Positions 32,237 to 44,799 are shown, counted from the first letter of the stretch. The stretch: DNA of 64,000 bases from Elymus sibiricus (GCA_039707655.1 CM077670.1:147106001-147170000); one strand, 5' to 3'. The notes: generated by a model not told the origin, from the letters alone. Made by a program: numbers and translations.

Positions 32237-33064
32237 ATGGCACCAGTTTCGTACCACTACAATCATGAGCCGGCACCGTTCACTTTTCCAGTATTGCTTC
32301 ATAGCGTCTGGCTTCGGCTGTATCCCAACGGCGAAGACCCAGTGTACCAGATGTTCCGAGAGAAGCTTGCTGGTTCAGTGTATGAGTATCACGCGGAGGC
32401 GTTTCTTACTGCGAGTTCAGATATTGGCAGCTACTCCCGTTCTTCCAAGGGTGGAACTGCTTCTACTCCGGAGTTGGCGATCCAGTTTGCTGCGATGGAG
32501 GCTCTCACTGACCTGCGCTTCCACGAGGTCGAGATGCAGACTCATCCAGGTTTCTTTCACTACCCCACCCTGTCGCCTGCGACAGGGCGAGTCCATTTTG
32601 CACCTGTTGACCCAGCGAGTGATCGTGCTACTGGTGTGTTATCCTATTATCTGAACGCCAGTTACCGCATGATCACTTCACTAGCTGAGGAGCTGACTCA
32701 TGCCTGAGGGGCACTTGCAGCTGTTGTGGCAGCACAGTCTCCTCCTCCACCTCCGTTTTCACCTGTGTATACTCCACCCGTTCCACCTTCTGAGACTCCT
32801 TCTAGCTTGTTCGGACCGCCAGGCTTTTCGCCTGGTAGCCGACGTGAGACCCCGGCAGAGTGGGCCTCACTCCTAGCTACTCCAGCTGCTCCGATGCTGC
32901 GGCGTCATGCTTCTTCTCCTTCGGAGGGGGAACCTTCCCGTCAGCGTCGTTGTGTTACCTTTGATCCGGAGACCGAGATTCACATCATCAGCTCAGATTC
33001 CGAGACAGGATCAAACGACGAGGAGTCTTCAGTTTGCCAGTGCTCGTGCCACCCGCGCTACTAG
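32237..33064 (+). pseudogene. D8 ORF0: extra ORF between primer site and gag
   Basis: The frame runs from MAPVSYHYNHEPAPF to SSVCQCSCHPRY with one in-frame TGA at 32705-32707. About 156 residues precede the stop and a Pro/Ser-rich, acidic-ended tail follows. It has no gag, protease or zinc-knuckle motif. The core AIQFAAMEALTDLRF and a following YYLNASYRMITSLAEEL helix match, in order and spacing, AVQTAAAEAIARIRF and the helix region of the ORF in N7 (57293-58000). The protein family is not one I can name. It lies on the same strand as gag-pol and 250 bases before it. Confidence 0.6.
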
Positions 33065-33313
33065 AGTAGAGGCTTAAGTTTCAGTGCATGCATCATAGCA
33101 TCTCTGCATATGTCAACTGCCGTATGAGCAGCCCAGTCATGATAATCCCCCTACTAGCTTGTCATGTATGATGTTGGGTTGCCTTGTATAATTATGTTGT
33201 TCGCTTTATTCCCTCTTTTTATTTGGCTTTTTTTCTCTGGTGTCATGCTACCATGCTTTCCCTTATGGATGTTGCTCATCGATTCGGTATTTTGCAATGG
33301 GAACAAATTTAGG

Positions 33314-36300
33314 ATGAAGAGGTGTAGTAATCAAGGCGGCGATGGAACTCCCGTTCATCGATCTGCCAGACAAGCAGGACAGTCACCAGAAGATTTGCCA
33401 CCTCCACCCCCACAGTCACCAACCACTGATCAGATTATGAGAATGTTTGAAGAGAAGAAATCAAGATCTCATGGAATTTCTGAAAAGTATGCAGACTATG
33501 GTGGGTCAGAACAACCACAACGGGACACACTCTAAATTATCTGATTTTCAGCGTACCAAGCCACCCAGTTTTGGTCAAGCGGTGGATCCGATGGAAGCTG
33601 ATGACTGGCTGAGGACCATGGAAAAGAAATTGGACATAGCCCGCTGTGATGAGTCAGATAAGGTTCCTTTTGGCACTCACTACTTGGAGGGACCGGCAGC
33701 CATATGGTGGGACAATACAAAGATTATGTGGCCTCCTGGGGAAGATATTTCTTGGGAGAAATTCAAAGAGGTATTTTGCAAGTATCATATTCCTACCGGC
33801 ATGATGAAGGTGAAGCAGAGGGAATTTTTGGCCCTTACTCAAGGGAATATGTCAGTGGGTGAGTATCTGAACAAGTTTAATAATCTGGCACGGTACTCTA
33901 CCCACGACGTGTCCATAGAAGAAAGGAAGATTGACCGATTCCTAGGAGGGCTGAATCATACCCTCCGCTGCCAGCTTTGCATGCTTGACTTTCCTGACTT
34001 CCAGACTTTGGTAAACAAGGCTTTCATAGCTGAACGAGAGCATAAGTCAGGATATGATGATCGCAAGCGGAAGTTTGAACCCAAGAAGGACAACCGTGAG
34101 CAGTTTGCGCAGAAGCCACGCATTTGGCAACCAGGGCCGTCTGAATACAAGCCTGCCTGGAACAATGGCAACAACAACAAAAAGACCTTCAGCCAGGACA
34201 AGACCTTCGGTAAACAGCCAATGCTGGAGGATTGCCGTCGCAACAACACATGCTTTACTTGTGGCCAGAGCGGGCATTACTCCAAGCAGTGCCCCACAAG
34301 AAATGGGAAGCCATCATCCGACTACAAGCCACAAGTCCACAATGTTGGCCGCCGCCCCAATACGAACTTCTACCGCGGCCAAGTCCATCATATCTCCGCT
34401 GAAGAAGCCCGCGAAGCACCAGATGTGGTCCTTGGTATGTTTTCTGTTAACGACATACCTGCAATAATTTTATTTGATTCTGGGGCTTCTCGTTCGTTTA
34501 TTTCGTGGAGCTTTGCCACCTTGCACAAATTTTCTCCTTCTCTTTTGGGTAAAATCATGGTGGTACAATCCCCTGGCTCCATGCTCAGAACAAATGTGAT
34601 ATACAAGGATCTGGAAATCTTAATACACGGAGTTAAGTTTCCAGCTACTCTCGTTGCCGTTGAATCCCTTGGACTGGATATAATACTGGGGATGGATTGG
34701 TTGACACCACATCAAGTATGCATCAACTGTGCCACCAGGAAGGTGACACTGGTTAACCCGGCAGGCCAAACAGTGCAATTCGCTGCTAGCAGAATGATGT
34801 CAAAGAAGGGAATGGCATTCAAAGCCACTGCTATAGATATAAATCTGATTCCAGTAGTCAGTGAATTTCCGGACGTATTTCCGGAAGAATTGCCAGGAAT
34901 GCCACCGGATCGGGAACTAGAGTTCGCCATTAAGGTTGTTCCCGGAACAGCTCCAATTTACAAGAAGTACTACCGCATGCCTTCACCAGAGCTGGTGGAA
35001 CTAAAGAAACGGTTGGATGAATTATTGCAAAAAGGGTACATTCGTCCAAGCACTTCACCTTGGGGATCACCCGTGCTGTTTGTCAAGAAGAAGGATGGCA
35101 ACCTACGAATGTGCGTGGACTACCGCCAGCTGAATGAGGTCACCATCAAAAATAAATATCCGCTTCCCCGCATTGATGATCTGTTTGACCAGTTGAACGG
35201 GGCCCGGGTATTCTCCAAGATTGATCTTCGAACGGGGTATCATCAGTTAAAAATCAGGAAGGAGGATATCCCCAAAACAGCCTTTACTACAAGATATGGT
35301 CTGTATGAATTTACAGTCATGTCATTCGGGCTGACAAATGCTCTAGCCTATTTCATGAGCATGATGTACAAGGTCTTCATGGACTTCCTGGACAAATTTG
35401 TGGTAGTCTTCATCGACGATATTCTCATCTATTCAAAAGATGAAGAGGAGCACACGCAACACCTCCGTACTGTCCTGGAAAGACTAAGGACCCATCGCTT
35501 GTATGCCAAATTCAGTAAATGCGAATTTTGGCTGAGAGAGGTGGGATTTCTGGGACATGTTCTATCAGAACAGGGTGTGGCCGTTGACCCCAGCAAAGTG
35601 ACTGTTGTGTTAAACTGGAGGACACCAGCCACAGTAACTGAAGTCCGTAGTTTTCTGGGATTGGCAGGTTACTACCGTCGCTTCATTGAAGGCTTCTAAA
35701 AAATAGCCAAGCCATTGACAAAACTGCTAAAAAAGAACCAAAAATTTGTCTGGACGGAAGAATGTGATAGCAGTTTCCTGGAACTAAAGACGAGGCTAAC
35801 TACGGCCCCAGTCCTAGTTCTTCTAGACATTCACAAGAACTTTGATATATATTGCGATGCTTCCAGGCGTGGAATCGGCTGCGTTCTAATGCAAGAAGGA
35901 AAAGCTGTAGCATATGCATCCAGACAGCTACGACCCCATGAAGAGAACTATCCCACTCATGATTTGGAATTGGCAGCCGTGATTCACGCATTAAAGATTT
36001 GGAGGCATTATCTCATTGGGCAGCGATGTGAAATATACACGGACCACAAGAGTCTCAAGTATATTTTCACCCAACCTGACGTTAACCTCAGACAGAGAAG
36101 ATGGCTTGAGTTGGTTAAGGACTATGACATCGGAATTAATTATCATCCGGGAAAAGCCAATGTGGTCGCCGATGCTCTCAGCAGAAAACAAGGCACCATA
36201 AATGCAATAATGGAGGGTATCCATCCCAGGCTACAAGAAGAATTTGCTAAGCTGGATATGGTGCTATGTGGCCCAATTAGCCCGGATACCTTGGAAATTA

Positions 36301-37191
36301 CTCCCACACTTATGGAAGAAATTAAGGCAGCTCAGAAATCAGATGAAGGTATACAAGAAATCAAGGAGCACATTCCACAAGGCTAAGTCCTTCCGAATAG
36401 ACGATCAGGGAACTGTATGGTTTGAGAACCGAATATGCGTGCCTGATCAAGACAATCTGAGACAGCAAATACTCAGAGAGGCACATGAATCTGCATACTC
36501 TATCCATCCGGGAGGAACAAAGATGTACCAGGACTTGCGAGAAACCTTTTGGTGGCCAGGAATGCAAAGGGACATTGCATACTACGTCGCCTGTTGTGAC
36601 ATCTGCAACAGAGTCAAGGCTGAACACCAGAAACCCGCTGGGCTACTGCAACCTTTACCAGTTCCCCAGTGGAAATGGGATGACATATGCATGGACTTCA
36701 TTGTTGGACTACCCAAGTCAACAAGAGGCCATGATGCTATCTGTGTCATCGTGGATATACTTACGAAAGTGGCTCACTTTATCCCGGTAAAGACCACTTT
36801 CAACGCTAATCAGCTCGCACAACTCTGCATGTCCCGGATCATCAGCCTTCATGGAGTACCCAAGTCTATCACATCAGATAGAGGCTCCTTATTCACTTCA
36901 GCATTCTGGCTGCGATTGCATCAAGCCCTGGGAACCATGTTAAAGCATAGTATGGCATATCATCCATAGACAGACGGACAGACCGAACGTGTGAACCAGA
37001 TATTGGAAGATATGCTTCGGTCTTGTGCCCTCACCTATGGACCCAAATGGGAGGATAGTCTACCCTATGCAGAATTCTCCGACAATAACAGTTATCAGTC
37101 GAGTCTCAAGATGTCACCATTCAAAGCTCTGTATGGACGGAAGTGTCGCACTCCTTTAAATTGGTCTCAGACAGGAGACAGCCGTATCTTT
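33314..37191 (+). pseudogene. D8 gag-pol polyprotein, broken
   Basis: A likely start at 33314 (MKRCSNQGG) gives the N-terminus, and a frameshift near 33455 moves to the 750-codon frame 33447-35699. In order it holds the gag domain ([18 protein letters not shown]), a CCHC knuckle ([15 protein letters not shown], 34251-34292), protease ([10 protein letters not shown], about 34477), reverse transcriptase with [10 protein letters not shown] (35409), and then TAA at 35697. The same frame resumes with RNase H ([19 protein letters not shown]) to 36386. A second frameshift there leads to the integrase zinc-binding region and DDE core (CCDICNRVK, SDRGSLFTS), then TAG at 36967-36969 before TDGQTERVNQ. 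Sequence ends after GDSRIF at about 37191. Two stops, two frameshifts and truncation make it inactive. Confidence 0.9.
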
Positions 37192-37437
37192 TTAAACCGA
37201 AGGAAAAGAAACCGGCTCAATATCATATGGGTTATTATTCCCAATATTTTCCTGCGAGGAACCAACATCAGCAAATTGATTGTGAAGCCAGCCTGTTGAT
37301 ATGCCAAAGAGACCCGGATTTTCTAGGAGCCGTTGCATTGAGTAAAGCCAGCCATTGAGCGAGCCGCTCCCTTAATGCATTAATTATCTTATTTTTGGAG
37401 CTTACCATGAATAAATTTAAGCTAACCTGGGGGCTAA
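37191..37437 (+). other. N4 3' internal end with polypurine tract
   Basis: After the D8 break, non-coding sequence leads to AACCTGGGGGCTAA immediately before the N4 3' LTR at 37438. The G-rich string is the probable polypurine tract. No ORF is supported. Confidence 0.6.
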
Positions 37438-37938
37438 TGTCGGGGGAATAACCCACGGCTAGACCCGTCATCCCAAGACATAACCCTACAGGACCAGAGG
37501 GCCCATAACCGGGTCATACATGGCATTAAACGGGCCGGCTCACTATGGGCTGGGAGCATAGAAGGAACCCGGCAAGGAAGATCAAGACCCGGCCCGGAGA
37601 AGACCCGGCCTGAGTAGATTCGGCAAGGAAAGAAGACCCGGCAAGACCCGGAGTCCCAACACCAGAAGGAGTCCACATAACTTGGAAGACACGGAAGGTT
37701 TGCAAGACTTAGAGTAGGACTCCAACTGTGGGTATAACCTGAAAACCTATTGTAAATCTCAGGGACCCAGCTATTATATAAAGTGGGTTCCTGGGGCGCC
37801 CAAAGGAGGAGTTTTGAGACAGACAAGTTACAATCCTTGGAGAAAGAGGTAGCGAAACAGCACCCTTGTAATCAAGATCATCATCATCAGTATCAATTAA
37901 GAAGAAGTAGGCTTTTACCTCCACCGTGAGGGGCCGAA
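37438..37938 (+). repeat. N4 3' LTR, first part
   Basis: It starts TGTCGGGGGAATAACCC and matches 24837-25440 apart from the MITE and small changes. It is broken at CCGAA by S5 and resumes at 42828-42944 (CCTGGGTAAACTCGCG...CCACGACA). Confidence 0.9.
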
Positions 37939-39963
37939 TGTAACATCCCAAAATTCTAAAATTTGAAATGTTATATTCAATAAATAATTATGAGTGTTTG
38001 TTTGATTGTTGTGTGATTGATTGTGTGAAATTGAGTGGAATTTGAAACTTTCGAAAGTTGAATGAGAGGGAATAAAAAGACTTTCCAAAAACTTTCATTC
38101 TTGCTTTTTGGTCCCCAGGAATTCAAATTCATTTCATCACAAAACCCTAGAGTGAAGATAATATCACTTCTTCCATTTACAGAAATAAAAAGGGATTTGA
38201 AAAGATTTGAATTCAATTTGAAAATATTTTTCAAACCAGAAACTTTATGCCACTCAAGGGTTTTCATGAGGGAAGATAACATGACTTAATCACATTTTGA
38301 AATAGAGTGGGAAGTAATGAGGCCACTTTCAAAATGGCATTTGAACCACCTTTGTAAAATCCTCCATATGAGTTTCAAAATCCTTTCCATATATTTCAAA
38401 ATAAACGAAGAGAGAAGGAAATAGGACTCCTTGAAATATCAGAAATAAATATGGAAAATAAATTATGAAACCAAAACAAAGTGGTTTGAAGAATATTTGA
38501 ATAGCCATTCTTGGATTTATTTGAATTCTGCTTTATTAAGTTTTTATGCAAATTTATTTTCTCCTATATAATAAATATATGGAAATGAAGGTAAAATGAT
38601 TCCTTCCAAGGAATAATTACGAGAAAATAAATTTGAAATCTTTTTGGTATTTTAAAAATGATTTTTACTTATTTTTATTGCAACAGTAGCACTGTTTGAA
38701 TTTTGAGAATTTTTGGGTACTTTATTTGAACTTGAAAAATAGTTCATCGTATTCTTTGTATTTTTCTGCAAATTTTGGTATATAATATGTCTAGGGGAGA
38801 TTTTTATTTCTTTTTCTTTCTCTGTTTTATTAAATTAGGAAACAAATTTCCTTTAAAAGGAAGCGGCCCACTAAGCGCTAGCCCAGCTGACGCCCGAATC
38901 CCTTTTAGATGGCCTGCCCGATCTTTTTCCCACTCCTGTCGCCCGCTGACCACCTGGCCCCACCGACCGATCGCACCTCACCGCGCTCTCCTTCCTTCTT
39001 CCTCCTCCACTTCCATACTTCGTCGGATCGCCGCCGGATACGAATCCCCTCGCGGTTTCTTGCTGTTTGGCGTTGACCCCTGCCCCAAGCCGACACCCTC
39101 TATTTAAACCGAGCCTCTCCGCTCCGTTCTTCCCTAGAAGCCCCCTCGGTCGATGCCTCTATCTCGCCGTATTGCTCGCCGTCATAGCACACTGCCGCCA
39201 CCGCCATTGCCGTCGTTCCCCTCCACCTAGCCACCCCGACCCCTGCCGTCACCACCATTCACCTCGCCGTCATCTACTTCATCTCCCCGATGCCTTCCCT
39301 GACCTCCAGGACCGCCGGAGACATCGTCTGCATCGACCCGAAGCCGCCGCCACCATTGGACATCGCCGGAATCCACCGCCGCTCATTGTAAGCCACCGGA
39401 GATCCCCTTCCCCGTCCGATCTACCATGAACGGCTAGGATTAGATCAAGTTTTTTTTATTAATTACCCCGAATCGTTTTCCTTTAGTTTGCAGTCATCCG
39501 TCCATTAGCTCCGCAGTGCACGTCAACCCTAGCCAATCAAGATCTGCCACGTAGCCCCTGGCCGGTCCGTAGCGATTTCGTTTTTTTAGTTTCTGTTTTA
39601 AAAACAGAATAGTTTCTGATTTTAGATTGCATATATCTTTTAGAGTTTTTAATGTTTTTGAGTGATTCTTTTTGCATTAGTTTCAAAATTTTATAAAGTT
39701 TCTGTAGATCCAAAAGTTTTTCATATTTGAAGTTTTAAATTTGAATTTGATCAAATTTGCTTCAAACATTGGTTTGCTTGTAATTATTTAATAAAAACTT
39801 ATTTTGGTTGAAACTTTTTGCTACTGATTTCTAATGAAATTGATTATCCAGTGGTTTAAAGAAATTAATTTATAAAATTTAGTTAGATTTGTTTTAAGGA
39901 GATTCAAAATAGTAGCATTTATGCCTAGTTTTGTTAATAAGAAAAAAAAATTGTTTTTTTTAG

Positions 39964-40852
39964 GAAAAAGTCCATTTTACTACCCTGAATAAAGTGTGTG
40001 GTTCACATTACCCCCTGATCTATTTTTCTGCTCCCTTCACCCCCTGAACAAACCCATACCGGTTAAAAAAAACCCCTGGGTGATTTGCCTGGTTTTGCTG
40101 CTGACGTGGCACTAGTCAACAGTGGTTTTGACCTGCGCCCAATCCCCTCGTAGCCCTTCCACCAACCCAGCGCTACCCGATCCCGAGCGGGAGAGGACCC
40201 GAGCACCCGAGCGCGACTGCAAGTTAACGCATGCACGCGATGCAGAGGCTGGTCGCAGTGGCGCTGGTGCACAGGGGCAGCGACGAGGCAGCGGCGCTTG
40301 ACGTCCGGCAGCGAGGCTTGAAGCGGAGGCAGCGGCGCGGATCCGGCGAGGACAGTCGGCGATGGACCGGATCTTGGGCGAGGAGCTCATCCCTGCGGTC
40401 CCGGCGGTGGTTGGCGGAGCTCCTGGAAGGCAGCGTCCATGGCGTGCGGGGTACCTGGGAGAGAGAGCGTGTGAGGTGAGAGAGAGAGGGAGATGAGGCA
40501 CGGAGAGACAGAGAAGCCGAGAGAGAGGAGGAAGGAGAAGGGCAGTAGGGCGGTGGAGGCATCCTGGTGCTCGCCGGCAGCGAGGCTGGTGGTTGGCTCA
40601 GGGCGCGGGCTCCTCTGACGCGAGGTTGCAGGAGCTCGGGGCAGACCCGGCAGCGGCGGATGCGTCCAGTGGTTGCAGGGGGCGGTCAAAACCACCGTTG
40701 ACTAGTGCCACGTCAGCAGCAAAACCAGGCAAATCACCTAGGGTTTTTTTTAACCGGTATGGGTTTGTTCAGGGGGTGAAGGGAGCAGAAAAATAGATCA
40801 GGGCGTAATGTGAACCACACACTTTATTCAGGGTAGTAAAATGGACTTTTTC
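39964..40852. mobile_element. M: MULE-like element with about 170-bp terminal inverted repeats
   Basis: The left end GAAAAAGTCCATTTTACTAC and the right end, its complement, extend inward for about 170 bases (to GGTTTTGACC / GGTCAAAACC). The flanks TTTTTTTTA and ATTTTTTTA may be an imperfect 9-bp duplication, as expected for Mutator-like elements. The 550-bp centre is GC-rich and unrelated to the surrounding LTR, which suggests a captured fragment (Pack-MULE-like). ORFs on both strands run through it, none recognised. Confidence 0.75.
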
Positions 40853-42215
40853 ATTTTTTTATTTTAAAAAGTAATTCTTTTGCCACTTTAGATCATTTCT
40901 AGTAGGTTTTCACCTTGACACCAGTAGTTTTTCACTTTTGTTTTGTTTTAGTTTAGTTTTGAGCTTGTTTGCATAGGATCAATTCTAGTTTCATAATAAC
41001 TTGTAATTGATTTCTTTGCTAGTATAGTTTTTATTTTCAAAAAAAAAATTAGTTTTACAAGTTTTATTTTCTGTTAACTTTAATTAGATCAGAAGCAATT
41101 TGTGTTGATAGTTGAAAGTGTTTTTGGTTTAATTCTAAGTTAATATTGTTTTGATCGTGACTAGACTTTTATCATAGCTTTTGAATTAATTCTTTTTGCT
41201 ATGAAAACTTAGATTAAAATTCTTTCTATTAATTTATTAAAAATTTATTTTCTTTTCTGTTAAGTTAATAGTTTAGTATTTTCCTTGGTGTTAAACTTTA
41301 ATTAGGACGGAAACTATTTTGTTGTTTGTAGTTAAGTCCTATAGTTTCCTTAGGAGTTTTCTTTGGATTTCCTTGAAGTTTTCTTTTGCTTTCTATTTGG
41401 TTTTTCTCATTGTTTTCTTTATTGCTTTTTATTTATTGGTTGTTAATATGATTGCTTATATGAATGAAATGTTTGATTAATATAAATTTCATCGGAGAGT
41501 GACGCATAGTTCTATCAAGTTATTTCTGAGAGTGATATAATCTTCATCAACTTTTACCAGGCAAGTTCACTTTGACCATATTTTTCATACCTATGTTTTA
41601 TTGCATTTAGTGTCACCTTTTCAACATTTCCTCCAGTAGTTATATTGATTCTTGAACTTGAGGTAGTATCATGAGGTAGGAAAAACCCAATACCCCTGTT
41701 ACCATTGCCCGGGAAGGGACGTTAGTTTTCATTATTGCTACGCTCTAGTAGACAGGGGTTGGATGTGTGATACAAGAGTGTCATGAGGAAAAATAATTCA
41801 AGACCTGCATGATGTTCAAGACTTCAAGATTTCAAGGACTCAATATACCTCTGGGTGGATTGGTATTGCATCTGGTAGCCTGATATCTATCATGGTTATT
41901 CCCGGGAATCCTAGTATCTACCTGTGATCACCCGATGGAATGCCACCCAGGCTCAAAGAGATGGATGAATACTTCAAGGCCGGAAAGCTTACCTGTGCAA
42001 CCGCAAGTCATTATGGGCTCTGGCTTGGTTGACCTTAGTTCTGATTCTAGCTGGTCAGTGCTACGAGATGTAGAAGAACGGTAGGATTGGATGGGCACTG
42101 ACATCTGCCGGATGATCGCTCTGGAAGACCATGTTTCGATCGTCCCATTCTCAAACACCAGGCAGTGCGAGGACATAACGGGAAGGGTCGAATCTTGTGG
42201 GCAAAGTGCGCAAAA

Positions 42216-42244
42216 CTCTGCAGAGTAACAACCTAATCGATTAG
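42216..42244 (+). promoter_or_regulatory. Conserved palindrome pair in S5 LTR
   Basis: CTCTGCAGAG (42216-42225) and CTAATCGATTAG (42233-42244) occupy the same place as the palindromes in D8 and N7. The second differs in sequence from theirs yet stays self-complementary. Confidence 0.6.
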
Positions 42245-42519
42245 CCGTGTCCCCGGTTACGGACAACACAAGCATCGGAGATGATACTATCAGCCAGTCT
42301 TGACACAATTAATAATAATGAGTTGGGTTTATTAATAATTGGGATATGAGAATTGGTTGGTGGAACCATCTCATTAACAACCAACTTTTGTAGTAATATT
42401 TTCATTGTACTCCTTTGTTGTAGGGAAAAATCAGCTTTTCGCAAAATTATAACTTAGAGCAACCATAGCCATATTGCATATAGAATAGACTTTTCATCTG
42501 CCTTCTATTGTTATCTTGC

Positions 42520-42569
42520 CGGTACATTCAATGTACTGACCTACATGGCTGCAACGTATCATGTTGCAG
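42520..42569 (+). promoter_or_regulatory. Conserved double hairpin in S5 LTR
   Basis: Hairpin 1 is GGTACA-TTCAA-TGTACT with a G-U closing pair. Hairpin 2 pairs CTGCAAC with GTTGCAG around GTATCAT, the same loop as in D8 but with a different and longer stem. Confidence 0.65.
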
Positions 42570-43605
42570 ATATTTCTACGACGAGTAAGAGTTACGATAT
42601 AGGGTTACGGTCTACACTCAACTTGCCGTTGGCATTGATGGGACTCCACACCCTTATATGCTTTGTTTCTGTTGTGATAATTAAGGTGTACTCTGGGTCT
42701 ACGGTATTTATTTGACATGTGATGTTATGGTTTTTCATCGAAGTACTATGTGTGCCAGCATACAGATCCAAGGATGGCACAGATAGCATAGAGACTTTAC
42801 TGTATTGGGTCGGGTCGCTACACCGAACCTGGGTAAACTCGCGTCTCTCGATTCCGATCAACCCCGTTCAAGCTACCACCTAGTTGCGATGGCCTCACAA
42901 CTTAGTCCTTCCACAAGGACATCTGCCGTGACAAAACCACGACACATAGCAAAGTCATAGCAACATCAATCTCAGAACATAGTGGATACTAGGGATCAAG
43001 CCCTAACAAATTGACTCGATTACATGACGAATCTCATCAGCTCCATCTACCTCCAGTATGCCTATGATGAAATTACTCACTCCCGGTGGTGAGCATCATG
43101 AGGTTGTTGATGAAGAAGGGTTGTTGATGACGGTGGCAACGATTTACCCTCTTCGGAGCCCCGAAAGGACTCTAGATCAGGCCTCCCGATGAAGAACGGG
43201 AGGTGGCGGCGGCTCCGTATCGTAAAACGCAATGAAACTCTCTCTCTAATTTTTTTTCTCGGGAAGATGGTACTTATGGACTTGGAGGTACGACAAATGG
43301 AGCACCAAGGGGCCCACATACTTAGGTGGCGCGCCCTAGGGTGGGGACGCCACCTGAGCTCGTGGCTCTGTGGGCCCTCCTTCGGTAGATCTTTTTGCCA
43401 GTATTTTTATATATTCTGAAATAATTCTCCATTAAATTTCATCCAATTCTAAGAACTTTTATTTCTGCACTAAAAACAACACCAAGGTAGTTCTGCTAAA
43501 AACAGCGTCAGTCCGGGTTAGTTTCATTCAAATCATGCAAATTAGAGTCCAAAACAAGAGTGAATGTGTTTGGAAAGGTCGATACACTGGAGACGTATCA
43601 GTACC

Positions 43606-44294
43606 TTGGGCAAACTTCAGGTGAGCCCCGCCTACCGTCAAGAGATGGGCGAGGCCGACCTCATGCTCCTCAATGAGATGTTAGATCGGATTGAGAGCCT
43701 TGGAATCTCGGACGATCAAACATCGGTCTATGATCGGATCGGGGACAAACCCGGAGGGGTGGAAATGATCGCCCCACCCTCCACCCACCTAGTCGCTACA
43801 TCGAGGACGTAACCGACGTACTGGACTACGCCTCCAAAGAGGCAGTCGACATGGATGAAGATGCCGATGACATGTCGTACACTGGATCACCCCTAGCCAC
43901 CTCCAATACTGACAAGTGGGCGGCCACCTCCACCTATGATTTCTACATGGTAGATACCCCCAAGGATGATGAAGGAGATAAAGAGCCCCCCAAATGCCGA
44001 CGCAGAGGGCACCACAGCAAGAACACAGGCAACGGCGACACTAGCAACGCTGCCACCGAGAATGGCAACACCACTGACAATGGCACTACTCCGAACGGTG
44101 CCAAGGACCAAAACGCCGGCGACAACGCTGGAACCAGAAACATCAACGATGCCATGCTCAACAGAGACGATGATGGCCCAGAAGACGATGACTATTATCG
44201 GGAATCCAAGGAAGATAGAAGCCTCGGACCCAACGAATTTGACATCCTCGAGGAACCCCTCGATGCTCCTCGGCTTCAAGCCTTCCGCCGGTGA
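43606..44294 (+). pseudogene. T gag N-terminal region
   Basis: Sequence resumes after S6 with LGKLQVSPAYRQEMGEAD in one frame (to 43812). It continues in another frame from 43851 (MDEDADDMSYTGS) as a low-complexity, Asn/Asp/Thr-rich acidic stretch to QAFRR at 44294. This variable acidic region precedes the gag domain. A frameshift near 43810 breaks it. Confidence 0.6.
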
Positions 44295-44799
44295 TTAATT
44301 AGCATGACCAAGAGCATCAAACAGAAGACCCAGAAGCTTCAGTCCGAACAGGACGAGCTCAATGATAGATGGGTCGATGTCCTCCGGGTCAAATAAGAAA
44401 TAGAGGATAGACTCATAGGGAACAACTAGTTCTACCCGCGAAAAAGCCTGCTCCCAGCGTTTGACGAGGAGGTTGACGGCAGCGTGCTGTCAAAGCGCGA
44501 ATGGGCCGAGAAGCCCGACCGCCCTCCTCGGGGCCGAGATAGGCCGGTAGGTGGGTATAACAATCCCCCGAAATGCCCCGATGTTATGGCAAGGATCCAC
44601 TTCCACCTAAGAAAACTTACGATCTACGGAATAAGTTGGCATCAAGACCAGCGGCTCCATCGCGATCAATCTACAGATCCAGGGAGCGCCCACCTGCTGG
44701 ACAGGTAGGATACCTGGCTTGGCTAGCCAAACATGGCGACCAATGTGATTATACGCGTGATTGAACCATGACAACATCTGACGTCTGGCATGCAATAGC

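Larger units (their letters stand above)
28642..37191 (+). mobile_element. D8: Del/Tekay-like gypsy retrotransposon, 3' truncated
   Basis: The element has a complete 3.4-kb 5' LTR, a tRNA-iMet-type primer site, an extra ORF (ORF0) and a long single-frame gag-pol. The order protease, reverse transcriptase, RNase H, integrase defines gypsy. Long LTRs and the iMet site fit the Del/Tekay chromoviruses. It stops inside integrase at about 37191, where N4 internal sequence resumes, so the chromodomain, polypurine tract and 3' LTR are deleted. It is nested in N4. Confidence 0.85.
37939..42822 (+). mobile_element. S5: 4.9-kb solo LTR of a Del/Tekay-like element
   Basis: It starts TGTAACATCCCAAAATTC and ends GGGTCGGGTCGCTACA, with CCGAA at 37934-37938 and 42823-42827. 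There is no primer site or internal domain, so it is a solo LTR of 4884 bp. The GC-rich block with TATTTAAA (39101-39108) and the palindrome and hairpin modules (42216-42244, 42520-42569) link it to the D8 and N7 LTRs. It carries the MULE-like element M. Positions 38580-41747 recur almost exactly at 60834-64000. Confidence 0.9.
24837..42944 (+). mobile_element. N4: non-autonomous LTR retrotransposon with nested D8 and S5
   Basis: Both LTRs start TGTCGGGGGAATAACCC and end CCACGACA, and the element is flanked by CATAG at 24832-24836 and 42945-42949. The internal parts (25564-28641 and 37191-37437) show no gag or pol, so the element had to be mobilised in trans. Its own internal domain is about 3.3 kb once D8 is removed. 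It is inserted in S6. Confidence 0.85.
24094..43600 (-). mobile_element. S6: solo LTR split by N4
   Basis: The left end TGATAACCCACAAGTATAGG is at 24094 and the right end GACGTATCA at 43600, flanked by GTACC at 24089-24093 and 43601-43605. Removing N4 leaves about 1.4 kb with LTR-like termini and no internal domain, so it is a solo LTR produced by LTR-LTR recombination. Orientation is minus by analogy with the TGATACGTCTCC start shared with element A's family, but its sequence is otherwise distinct. It holds no gene. Confidence 0.85.

Noticed and set aside
34251..34292. CCHC knuckle as part of a host zinc-finger protein
   Set aside because: It is in frame with gag before and protease after, the standard place in a gypsy polyprotein.
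40063..40695. Several ORFs of 69-129 codons in the MULE-like centre
   Set aside because: They occur on both strands in GC-rich sequence, repeat identically in the second copy because the DNA is duplicated, and partly read the terminal inverted repeats. No product can be named.
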